Shown one piece after another: positions 15,732 to 23,550 of a stretch of DNA of 64,000 nucleotides (position 1 is the stretch's first letter; every line of letters starts with the position of its first letter). A model generated the notes under the pieces. The model ran no database searches and had not been told where the DNA came from. It worked only from the letters and a program-made list of their open reading frames with translations. Made by a program: the position numbers and the translations under genes. This DNA is from Marinoscillum sp965229915 (GTDB lineage Bacteria > Bacteroidota > Bacteroidia > Cytophagales > Cyclobacteriaceae). The stretch lies in assembly GCF_965229915.1 (NCBI RefSeq), contig NZ_CBDDJZ010000001.1, forward strand, positions 1,054,001-1,118,000, in the 5' to 3' direction.

Positions 15732-18194
15732 TCAACTCTTCTTATTTGCAGCACGTTCCAATTGTAGCTGCATTTTGGCAATACGATCGGACAGTTGCTC
15801 CGATGTAAGATTTTGTCGCCTTAACATATCCACTAAAATAGGAAAGGCAAAGGGTGTTGGCTTTACCGTCTCTTTAAGGACAATTTTCTGTTGGTTGATT
15901 CGACGAATGGCCTCCAACAAACGGCTATGCTCAACTTGCAGTGTGAGCACTTCTTCCATTGATTGACGGATCAGTAAATTGCCTTTGTCGTATTCCTCGA
16001 AGACCTTGTACAGAATACCTGATGAAGCTTGTAAATGTTTCGCTCGGATGCCTTTGCCTGGATATCCCTGAAAGATCAACCCAGCGATGGTCGCTACATC
16101 TCGAAATTTACGTTGAGCCATCTCCGTCATATTGATAGACTCTTGTATATCAGCAAATAGGTTTTCTTCACTAAACAGGTCCAGTTCCAAAGCTTCCTCT
16201 ATCGGTATTTCCTGATCGGACAGCAGCTCAAACCCATAGTCATTCATGGAGATAGAAAATGATATAGGACGAATGCGGCTAATTCTCATGGCAATGACAC
16301 CTCCCAGTACCTCATGCACAAACATCCCCTCGAAAGGGTAAATGAATATATGATGTCCAAACCTTGTTTTGGTTTTCTCAACTAGCAGCTTTGTCCGGGA
16401 GGGGATTTCGGACCACTTGGCCTGTAGATCCAATATAGGTTTGATGGTTTGCATCTCCACATCACCATAATTCCCATCCACAGCCTGTTCAAACTTTTCT
16501 CTGATTTTATCGGCAAGCATCGAAGACAAGGGTAACCGCCCACCCATCCATTGGGGAGTAAGACCACTTTTTTTACTCGACTTCCGAACTAGCACAGTTA
16601 AGTCTTTAATGCGAACAAATTCCAGATTTCGGCCAGCGAACCAAAAGCTATCCCCAGGATTCAACCGGGAGATAAAACTCTCTTCAATAGTACCTATATG
16701 TCCTCCGGTGAGAAACTTAACCTTGAGTGCAGGATCACCCACGATCGTGCCTATAGAAAGTTTGTGCTTGGTAGCGGCTTTCTTGTTGATGATTTTATAG
16801 ATGCCATCATCGTTGTAAACCTTAGCAAACTCATCATACTGCCCCAGAGTCTTTCCGCCTGTGGTGATAAACTCCAGACACCACTGCCACTCCGGCGCTG
16901 TAATCCGTCGATAGCTGTAAGTACTCTTGATCTCTTCGAGGATTTGTAGTGGCTTGAACCCACCACTAACCGCCAGAGTGACCAGGTACTGGATCAACAC
17001 ATCCAGACTCTTTTCCAAAGGTTTGCGGCTCTCAAACTTCTCTTCCTGGATGGACTCTCTTAGAGCTGCACCTTCTACCAGCTCCAGGGAGTGTGTAGGC
17101 ACAAAATAAATCTTAGATAGTGCTCCAGGCCGATGACCACTCCTACCAGCACGCTGGAAGAATCGTGAAATACCCTTGGGTCCGCCCACCTGAATCACCG
17201 TATCAACCGGTCTGAAATCCACTCCCAAATCAAGACTGGACGTGCATACTACGAGTTTAAGCTTTTCTTCGTGAAGAGCATCTTCTACCCAGCCACGTAT
17301 GTCATGGTCCATGGAGCCATGGTGCATGGCAATCACACCAGACAGTTCTGGCGCAAATTTTAAAATCGCCTGGTACCAAAGTTCGGTCTGTGAACGTGTA
17401 TTGGTGAAGAGCAGCGTGGTTTTGGACCGATTGATGATTGGTAAAATCTTTGGTAGTAGCTTGGTGCCCAAATGACCTGTCCAGGGAAACTTCTCCACTT
17501 CATCCGGAAGCACAGATTCTACGCGGACTTCCTTATTGATGTCCGCCTTGATGGTGACACTATCTTTGTACAGGTCCTCGCCAAGAAGGACCCGCTTGGC
17601 CTGTGGTAAGTTGCCTATGGTGGCACTCACTCCCCAAACCTTCAGCTCCGGACCATTTAAGGCTTTTAGTCTGGAAATCGCCAACTCAGTAGCCACTCCT
17701 CGTTTGGTTCCCAGGATTTCATGCCACTCATCTACAATGATGGCCTTGAGATTCTTGAAAAAATTGGGATAGTCACTTTGACTGAGCAGCACATGGATAC
17801 TTTCAGGAGTGATGACTAGTGCCTGTGGAGCTTTCCTTTTTTGCTGCTGACGTTTACCTGGAGTAGTGTCGCCAGTTCGTAGACCGACTTCCCACCGGAG
17901 GTCCAGATCATCGCATACCTCCTGCATGGCCCGTTGAATGTCTTTTGCGAGGGCTCGCAAAGGCGTAACCCAAAGCACTCGAACCTCTGGAGTGACTTCT
18001 TCGGGAGCATGATCTCGAAGAAATTCCAATATACAAGGGATCCAAAGGGCATAAGTTTTACCACTTCCAGTCGGTGCATTGAGCAATCCACTTTTACCAT
18101 TGAGATAAGCGCGCCATGCTTCTTGCTGAAAACCAAACGGTGTCCAGTTCTTATGCTCAAACCAGTTAAATGCAGGTCTTAAGAGATCATCCAC
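15732..18194 (-). CDS. Ligase-associated Lhr-type DEXH box helicase
   Basis: 820 residues. Walker A in N-A-P-T-G-S-G-K-T-Y (about residue 38), the DEXH box V-D-E-W-H-E (about 150), S-A-T in motif III, and motif VI Q-R-A-G-R-S-G-H (about 345) define an SF2 helicase. The remaining 400 residues match the Lhr-core winged helix and beta-barrel region (length agrees with Lhr-core proteins of 800-900). Relatives unwind 3'-tailed DNA or DNA-RNA duplexes using ATP. It is flanked by doxX (19 nt) and DUF2147 in the operon with the ligase. Assignment to the ligase-associated subfamily rests on the gene neighbourhood and length. Confidence 0.93.
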   Translation of the reverse strand: MDDLLRPAFNWFEHKNWTPFGFQQEAWRAYLNGKSGLLNAPTGSGKTYALWIPCILEFLRDHAPEEVTPEVRVLWVTPLRALAKDIQRAMQEVCDDLDLRWEVGLRTGDTTPGKRQQQKRKAPQALVITPESIHVLLSQSDYPNFFKNLKAIIVDEWHEILGTKRGVATELAISRLKALNGPELKVWGVSATIGNLPQAKRVLLGEDLYKDSVTIKADINKEVRVESVLPDEVEKFPWTGHLGTKLLPKILPIINRSKTTLLFTNTRSQTELWYQAILKFAPELSGVIAMHHGSMDHDIRGWVEDALHEEKLKLVVCTSSLDLGVDFRPVDTVIQVGGPKGISRFFQRAGRSGHRPGALSKIYFVPTHSLELVEGAALRESIQEEKFESRKPLEKSLDVLIQYLVTLAVSGGFKPLQILEEIKSTYSYRRITAPEWQWCLEFITTGGKTLGQYDEFAKVYNDDGIYKIINKKAATKHKLSIGTIVGDPALKVKFLTGGHIGTIEESFISRLNPGDSFWFAGRNLEFVRIKDLTVLVRKSSKKSGLTPQWMGGRLPLSSMLADKIREKFEQAVDGNYGDVEMQTIKPILDLQAKWSEIPSRTKLLVEKTKTRFGHHIFIYPFEGMFVHEVLGGVIAMRISRIRPISFSISMNDYGFELLSDQEIPIEEALELDLFSEENLFADIQESINMTEMAQRKFRDVATIAGLIFQGYPGKGIRAKHLQASSGILYKVFEEYDKGNLLIRQSMEEVLTLQVEHSRLLEAIRRINQQKIVLKETVKPTPFAFPILVDMLRRQNLTSEQLSDRIAKMQLQLERAANKKS

Positions 18195-18213
18195 TCTCCA
18201 CTAAATGATTCTT

Positions 18214-18600
18214 CTAGGCAGTTTGTTTTTGAAAAAATGGTAAGTCGTTTTTTCTCATGATCAAAATGATCAAACTGCTAATGAAAACAGTCAATGCATA
18301 GTAGAACAATTGTCCGTCATCGTTCATCACTTCTATGCCCAATGTGGTCAGGTGAAAAAAGAGCGCACCAGATATGACACCCAGAGCAAGTATGGCTCCA
18401 TACACTCGATACCTGGACCACAACAAAAGCACACCTGCGACTAACTCTACCACTCCAGAACCAATGCGCCCCCAGGGCTCCATACCTACCTGCGTGAATA
18501 TGTAGACACTTTCATCACTTCCAGAAAACTTAAAGAACAACGTTTGTAATAGTAAAAATGCAGCCAAGATACTCAGCAACCATTCAAAGATTATTTTCAT
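18214..18600 (-). CDS. DoxX family membrane protein
   Basis: 128 residues and four predicted membrane helices. A segment reading G-V-V-E-L-V-A-G-V-L-L-L near residues 49-60 is typical of the DoxX/DoxD family. Members are small inner membrane proteins of mixed or unknown role, some tied to oxidative stress. It sits between the ligase (42 nt) and the helicase (19 nt). A functional tie to DNA repair is not shown by the sequence. Confidence 0.85.
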   Translation of the reverse strand: MKIIFEWLLSILAAFLLLQTLFFKFSGSDESVYIFTQVGMEPWGRIGSGVVELVAGVLLLWSRYRVYGAILALGVISGALFFHLTTLGIEVMNDDGQLFYYALTVFISSLIILIMRKNDLPFFQKQTA

Positions 18601-18642
18601 AGGGGTATCAGTTTGATCATCTTAAGATAATCAAATTACGAA

Positions 18643-20238
18643 TTATCCATATACATTCAGTAGGGACTTCAAATCCCCAAGAGTGTTGGCTTCTGTGGGT
18701 TTCTTGTCTTTGCGCCAGCGGTGAATTCTAGGAAATCGCACTGCAATGCCAGATTTGTGACGTTTTGACTCAGCAATTCCTTCAAAGTGTATCTCAAAAA
18801 CCTGTGTGGCTGCTACCGTTCGCACTGGCCCAAAACGCTCTTTTGTATTCGCTCTGACAAATCGCGTTACTTCCAGCAATTCTTTATCAGTAAGTCCGGA
18901 GTAGGCTTTAGCAAAGGGCACCAACTGATCTCCATCCCAAATGGCAAATGTGTAGTCAGAATAAATATCTGCCCTGCGTCCGTGGCCTTTCTGCGCATAG
19001 ATCATCACCGCGTCTACCGAGAGCGGATCTACCTTCCACTTCCACCAATCTCCCCGTTTTCTTCCGGTCTGGTAGGTGGATGACTTCCTCTTCAGCATAA
19101 ACCCCTCAGCAAAATATGACCTTGACTCCTCACGCAACTCAGATAAGCCCTCCCAGGAGTCTAAGGTGACTTCTTCGGACAGCTCCACCAACTCGTTGAT
19201 TGCCGCCGAGTCGTTGAGGATTTGCTTCAGTTTTGCTCGTCGCTTCTCGAATGGCCAATCACGAATATCGGCTCCCTGATGTTCCAAAAGATCATATGCC
19301 AGGATTCTGGCAGGAGCTTCTTGCAATTGTTTTTTGGAAATAGTTTTCCTTCCTATCCTGGTTTGCAAGAGTGCAAACGGAAGTGGCTGTCCATTCTTAA
19401 ATGGCAGCAGCTCACCATCGATCACCGTTCCCTCAGGTAAGAGTTCATTTAGTGGATCAAACTCTGGGAACTTCTCGGTAATCAACTCTTCACCTCTACT
19501 CCAAAGATATATTTGATCCGATCTTTTGATCAGTTGTGATCGTATACCATCCCATTTCCATTCAGCAATCCATTCAGAAATATCCCCCAACTCCCCAACA
19601 TCATCTTCTAGTGGATAAGCCAAGTAAAATGGATATGGCTTGGAAAGGTCTTCATTTTCATCTTTTTCCAGAATGAGTGATTGATAGGAAGTGGTAGCAG
19701 GGTCCCAGTTTCCCATCAGTCGATGCGCAATCTCTGTGGATTCCTGGTCTGTGGCTTCTGCCAAAGAGCGTATAATCAGGTTCTTGGAGATGCCAACACG
19801 AAAACCACCTGTGATGAGCTTATTAAAAACAAAGCGTTCCTGACGATCCAATTGGGACCAGGCATACAGGATTTTCTGTTTCTTCTCCTCCTCAGAATCA
19901 GATTTCATCTCAATGAGCAGTGTGATCCATTGGGTTAAAGAATGATCAGATGTTTTGTCGGTCTCAGGCAAAATCAAGGATAGGGTTTCGGCAAGATCTC
20001 CTACTACCGAATAACTCTCTTCGAACAACCAGTTATCCAAACCAGATTGCTCCACGGCCCATTCAGCCAGCAGTCTGGTGTTTACCCTGCGTTTGGGACG
20101 TCTATGCGTAAATAGCGCAATTGCCCAAACACGATCCGGTGGATCTGCCACTGAGAAATACGTTTTCATAGCCGATACCTTTTTTAAGGTACTGGTAGTA
20201 TTCTCCAGATCCAGTAGTAGCTGAGCAAATTGCTTCAT
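18643..20238 (-). CDS. ATP-dependent DNA ligase of the ligase-associated repair cluster
   Basis: 531 residues. An N-terminal all-helical domain of about 200 residues is followed by the nucleotidyltransferase core with motif I E-W-K-W-D-G-I-R (about residue 228), where the lysine is adenylated. Further motifs are V-I-D-G-E-L and the C-terminal motif W-W-K-W-K. The OB domain follows, ending F-P-R-I-H-R-W-R-x-D-K. The size and helical N-domain match the stand-alone ligase of the Lhr/exonuclease/PdeM cluster rather than a multidomain LigD. It is the first gene of the leftward operon, with an unusual terminator-like hairpin about 45 nt upstream (20282-20310). Confidence 0.95.
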   Translation of the reverse strand: MKQFAQLLLDLENTTSTLKKVSAMKTYFSVADPPDRVWAIALFTHRRPKRRVNTRLLAEWAVEQSGLDNWLFEESYSVVGDLAETLSLILPETDKTSDHSLTQWITLLIEMKSDSEEEKKQKILYAWSQLDRQERFVFNKLITGGFRVGISKNLIIRSLAEATDQESTEIAHRLMGNWDPATTSYQSLILEKDENEDLSKPYPFYLAYPLEDDVGELGDISEWIAEWKWDGIRSQLIKRSDQIYLWSRGEELITEKFPEFDPLNELLPEGTVIDGELLPFKNGQPLPFALLQTRIGRKTISKKQLQEAPARILAYDLLEHQGADIRDWPFEKRRAKLKQILNDSAAINELVELSEEVTLDSWEGLSELREESRSYFAEGFMLKRKSSTYQTGRKRGDWWKWKVDPLSVDAVMIYAQKGHGRRADIYSDYTFAIWDGDQLVPFAKAYSGLTDKELLEVTRFVRANTKERFGPVRTVAATQVFEIHFEGIAESKRHKSGIAVRFPRIHRWRKDKKPTEANTLGDLKSLLNVYG

Positions 20239-20281
20239 TTGATTTATGAACTACTTCTCATAGGTTGTGTTTGCCTATAAC

Positions 20282-20310
20282 AAAAAAAGCCCCCCTCTGG
20301 ATCGAGGGGA
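20282..20310 (-). terminator. Orphan terminator or attenuator upstream of the ligase gene
   Basis: On the minus strand, AGCTCCCCTC pairs with GAGGGGGGCT (one G-U pair) around a 6-nt loop and is followed by seven T. It lies about 45 nt before the ligase start and after another terminator, so it would end a short unannotated transcript or attenuate the ligase operon. Confidence 0.8.
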
Positions 20311-20497
20311 GCTAATCACCAACCTAACCTAACTAAAAAGTATTGTTTGTATAAGAATTCTACTGATTAATAGAATAGCGATTACCGTGCCAAAATAGGA
20401 TTTGACTAAATATTTATTCCATTAACCCTTTAAAAGAGCGAGAAACAGCATTGATATGCTACTAAAAGCGTAGGAGCCATCTCTGGATTGTCAAAAT

Positions 20498-20532
20498 GAA
20501 AAAGCCCTTCTCATTGCGATAGAGAAGGGCTT
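20498..20532 (-). terminator. Terminator of the response regulator gene
   Basis: Perfect 11-bp stem (20502-20512 with 20522-20532), followed on the minus strand by a T-rich tail. It lies 22 nt after the regulator's stop codon. Confidence 0.87.
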
Positions 20533-20553
20533 GTTTCTATAGTTAATGAGCTG

Positions 20554-20955
20554 TTATTCGTAATTCATTTTCGGAGATTCCTCTTCGGAGAGCAATCGTT
20601 CGAATGTGGCATTCACATCTTCAAAGTCCCATGGCTTAGGGATGTATGCGTGCAAACCAAACGATCTGTTAGCTTCTACTAATTCCTCCTTGGAGACGAA
20701 ACCACTCAATATGATCCGTTTGATTTTATCATCATAGTCATGAACTTCTCTGAGGAGATCCGTTCCAACGAGATCTGGCATTCTGTGATCCGAAACAACT
20801 ATTTTCAGGTCTTTCTCCTTCACAATGTCCATCGCCTTGGATGGATGATCAGCAATATGCACTTTGTATAAGCGTCTAAATGCCGATTTGAAACTCCGCA
20901 GGTTTGCAGGCTCATCGTCGACATATAAGATTTCAAGTTTTTCAGGACGTGTCAT
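20554..20955 (-). CDS. Stand-alone response regulator receiver domain protein
   Basis: 133 residues, a single receiver domain without an output domain. The acidic pocket V-D-D-E is at residues 12-15, the phosphoacceptor Asp56 sits in V-V-S-D-H-R-M-P, Ser in I-L-S-G-F and the conserved lysine in I-P-K-P-W. This sequence class (D-H-R-M-P and K-P-W) is common to receivers paired with HD-GYP or hybrid kinases. It probably acts by protein-protein contact. No kinase is adjacent. It stands alone with its own terminator. Confidence 0.92.
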   Translation of the reverse strand: MTRPEKLEILYVDDEPANLRSFKSAFRRLYKVHIADHPSKAMDIVKEKDLKIVVSDHRMPDLVGTDLLREVHDYDDKIKRIILSGFVSKEELVEANRSFGLHAYIPKPWDFEDVNATFERLLSEEESPKMNYE

Positions 20956-21114
20956 AAATCGATTAGGTTGACTTCAAATCAATGTACAAGTTAACAACTA
21001 ATTATAGTCATGAACAACTTTCCTGCTGATCGGGAATTTTTTGGTACTGAATATTTTTTCTTGAGCAATCATTTCCAAAGAAATAGAATGAGAACGACAC
21101 CTTGATTATCTCTC

Positions 21115-21513
21115 TTAATTAGCCATTTGCGGTGGTTTCTTTTCAGAATTCCTAACATGTCTGACATACCCCACTAGGCTCATTACGATACCAAAGACCA
21201 ACCCGGAAACAGTCACAATGTCGATGAATAAGGTTGGGAAATTCAATCCGATAACCTTCTCCACCATGTACTCGATGAATGAACTTGGCATTCCGGTCTC
21301 ACCAAGGGCCCTTTTGATATCCCAGTGCCAATCAGTGAGTGGGCAATACCCCAGATACCCTTTGTATAATCCAACCAAAAGCCAGGCAACCAGGGTCAAC
21401 AAAATTGCGGTAACGTGGTATTTCCTTATTTTGGGGATCGTCCACCCAAACAAAACAAGTAGCACAAAAGCGCTATGAAATACCGTAAGGAACAAATCTA
21501 AAAAGTGCAACAT
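21115..21513 (-). CDS. DUF2784-like integral membrane protein
   Basis: 132 residues with four probable membrane helices. The motif G-Y-C-P-L-T-D-W-H-W near residues 54-63, after two helices, fits DUF2784, a small membrane family of unknown function. It lies 31 nt after the phosphodiesterase gene and may share its transcript. No function can be assigned. Confidence 0.7.
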   Translation of the reverse strand: MLHFLDLFLTVFHSAFVLLVLFGWTIPKIRKYHVTAILLTLVAWLLVGLYKGYLGYCPLTDWHWDIKRALGETGMPSSFIEYMVEKVIGLNFPTLFIDIVTVSGLVFGIVMSLVGYVRHVRNSEKKPPQMAN

Positions 21514-21544
21514 AGAGACCTACTTATCTAAAAGTATGCCAATC

Positions 21545-22810
21545 TCAATTTTCGGCCTTACTGAGCAGGTAATCCATCATTTCCAGCTTTCCATCAATTG
21601 GTTCTGTGATCTTTAGACCTAAGATCTCCGCTATGAGCGGGTAGATGTGGATGTTTTCAACAGGTGAAATTTCCACTCCCGATTTGAACAATGGACCCTG
21701 TCCATAGAAAATCGCCCCCATGTCCCGATCGGCATACGGGTCGAATCCGTGAGTTCCCCCGGTCACTACCTGGGGTTTCTCCATAATGATGGTGGGAGCA
21801 TCAGTCATTAACACCAAATCTCCAATGCGATCCCTATTGCTGAAGTGTAGGTAATTTGGCACCTGCTCCTGTCTATAAACATACAAACCTTCAATTTGCA
21901 GCAGTTGATCGTAGAGCCTCTCGAGCTTAGCGGAATCAGATTGATAGATCATCGGCGGAAAGCTATAGGATACTTTGGCATCCTCCAGATCGATCATTTC
22001 TGGCAGTACCATACCGTTGGTGATGGTGGACATCCCGTGATCTGACACCAAGACGATATGAACTGGCAAGTTCAGCTTCTCCAATCCTCTTATTAGCTGA
22101 CCCACCAGCTCATCTATTCTGAGTACAGCTTCTTTTGTTTTCGCATGCTCAGGACCATATCGGTGACCCGCATCGTCCACCAATGAGAAATAGCCCAGTA
22201 TCATGTGAGGCCTTATCTCAGGAGGCATCTGTAGCCAATCCAATATGCGCTGCACCCGATGTTGATTGGAGACTCCAGAATTGTACTGATAAGAGTATGT
22301 GGATAGCGAACCACCTATTGGAGCTTCAGAACCTACCCAAAAGAAGTTCGCAGACAGCATACCTTGTTGTTCTGCTAAAGTCCACAGTGGTACTCCACCA
22401 TACCAGGAACCGTCCTGAACTGCACTTTTGTCCCGGATCTTATACCAATAGTCTTTCTCCCGGCTGTAAAACTCATTGCTAACCAGTCCATGATTTCCAG
22501 GATATAATCCGGTGACTAAAGTGTAATGATTGGGAAATGTCTTAGTAGGAAAGGAAGCGATCAGAGACTGGGTACTCACTCCATTTTTGGCAACAGAAAG
22601 AATGTTTTTGGCCTGATACATTTCAGCATAGTCATGTCTGAATCCATCAATACTCAGCATGACGACATAAGGCTGATTTTTAGCCCATTGGGAGTTTTGC
22701 CGGTCTGGTACCACCATTTCCAGTTGCTTGACTTCCTCATAAGAAAGCTGCTGACCAAATGTGCTGAAGACGATTAAAAAGAATAAGAGGAGCGTAAGTA
22801 AACGTGTCAT
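21545..22810 (-). CDS. Secreted nucleotide pyrophosphatase/phosphodiesterase (alkaline phosphatase superfamily)
   Basis: 421 residues from the ATG at 22810, which gives a clean signal peptide (M-T-R-L-L-T-L-L-L-F-F-L-I-V-F). The longer frame to 22873 runs into a terminator and is rejected. Catalytic features of the NPP family are present: S-I-D-G-F-R near residue 52, the nucleophile threonine in F-P-T-K-T-F-P-N-H-Y, and metal ligands in D-D-A-G-H and S-D-H-G-M. It hydrolyses phosphodiester or pyrophosphate bonds in nucleotides or related compounds in the periplasm or outside. It is followed by the DUF2784-like gene. Confidence 0.92.
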   Translation of the reverse strand: MTRLLTLLLFFLIVFSTFGQQLSYEEVKQLEMVVPDRQNSQWAKNQPYVVMLSIDGFRHDYAEMYQAKNILSVAKNGVSTQSLIASFPTKTFPNHYTLVTGLYPGNHGLVSNEFYSREKDYWYKIRDKSAVQDGSWYGGVPLWTLAEQQGMLSANFFWVGSEAPIGGSLSTYSYQYNSGVSNQHRVQRILDWLQMPPEIRPHMILGYFSLVDDAGHRYGPEHAKTKEAVLRIDELVGQLIRGLEKLNLPVHIVLVSDHGMSTITNGMVLPEMIDLEDAKVSYSFPPMIYQSDSAKLERLYDQLLQIEGLYVYRQEQVPNYLHFSNRDRIGDLVLMTDAPTIIMEKPQVVTGGTHGFDPYADRDMGAIFYGQGPLFKSGVEISPVENIHIYPLIAEILGLKITEPIDGKLEMMDYLLSKAEN

Positions 22811-22871
22811 TAGGTGTTTGTCATCCCTGCAAAACTCATGAAAACATCTTAAATCTACCGTCCCGTCCATC

Positions 22872-22901
22872 AAAAAAACCCTCCCAATGCATGGGAAGGT
22901 T
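22872..22901 (-). terminator. Terminator of the small helical protein gene
   Basis: Stem 22877-22886 with 22892-22901 (one G-U pair on the minus strand), followed by a run of seven T in leftward reading. It lies 33 nt beyond the stop at 22934. Confidence 0.85.
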
Positions 22902-22933
22902 TTAGATAATTATCAGTAAACAAAATAAGGTCT

Positions 22934-23338
22934 TTAGCTGAGCTCTATGAACTCTGAAACTTCTTCTTTGATGAGTTTGGATTTACTCCTCAGTGCTGCC
23001 GGCGATACTCCGACCAGCTTTTTCAGTGAATTGTATAGTTCTGTTTTGCGATCAAGCTTTTTCTGAAACGAGGCGGGATCTTCAGTAGGGTTGTCCTCTT
23101 TTTTTAGAGCTGAGAGCTCCTTCTTATCTTCTTTTAAAGCCTCTTTCATTAGCGGCATTAGCTCCTCGATAGTGGTGCGTGCATCCTGAAAGTTCCTAGC
23201 CTCAATGGCTTCATTCAATCGTTCGGAAAGAAGTTCGAACTGTTCTTTGTCTGCATCAAAGTTGGCCAACAAAAATAGCGGTGCAATGCTCATCCAAAGC
23301 ACCAGGGAAATGTGGTTTGGTTGTAAGATTTTACTCAT
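22934..23338 (-). CDS. Small helical protein, probably exported, unknown function
   Basis: 134 residues. One hydrophobic segment at about residues 9-25 could be an uncleaved or cleaved signal. The rest is strongly charged and helical (E-R-L-N-E-A-I-E-A-R-N-F, then K-E-A-L-K-E-D-K-K-E-L), suggesting a coiled coil. I recognise no domain. It is a single gene with a 212-bp upstream region and its own terminator, next to the membrane pyrophosphatase. Confidence 0.7.
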   Translation of the reverse strand: MSKILQPNHISLVLWMSIAPLFLLANFDADKEQFELLSERLNEAIEARNFQDARTTIEELMPLMKEALKEDKKELSALKKEDNPTEDPASFQKKLDRKTELYNSLKKLVGVSPAALRSKSKLIKEEVSEFIELS

Positions 23339-23489
23339 GTAGTCAAGGCGTTGGTCTATGCAAATATAAATATTTTTCTTAAACTCCTATTTTACAGCAA
23401 GTTATATACCTTTGATTAAACTATATATTTCGATAAGCGGGCAAAAAACATCTATCTACCGCCAAAAACGAAAGTCAAGACCAGAGACG

Positions 23490-23527
23490 TAAAAACAAAA
23501 AAACCCTTCGGATTGCTCCGAAGGGTT
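23490..23527 (-). terminator. Terminator of the pyrophosphatase gene
   Basis: Perfect 11-bp stem (23502-23512 with 23517-23527), 4-nt loop, T-rich tail on the minus strand. It lies 24 nt beyond the hppA stop. Confidence 0.9.
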
Positions 23528-23550
23528 AGTCATCTAGTCATTTAATGGGA

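Larger units (their letters stand above)
20239..20553. other. 315-bp gene-free stretch holding two terminators
   Basis: No open frame of note and no tRNA is visible. The stretch contains two leftward terminator-like hairpins (20282-20310 and 20498-20532). The right one ends the response regulator transcript. The left one has no annotated gene directly upstream, so the 180 bp between them could encode a short RNA. Confidence 0.5.
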
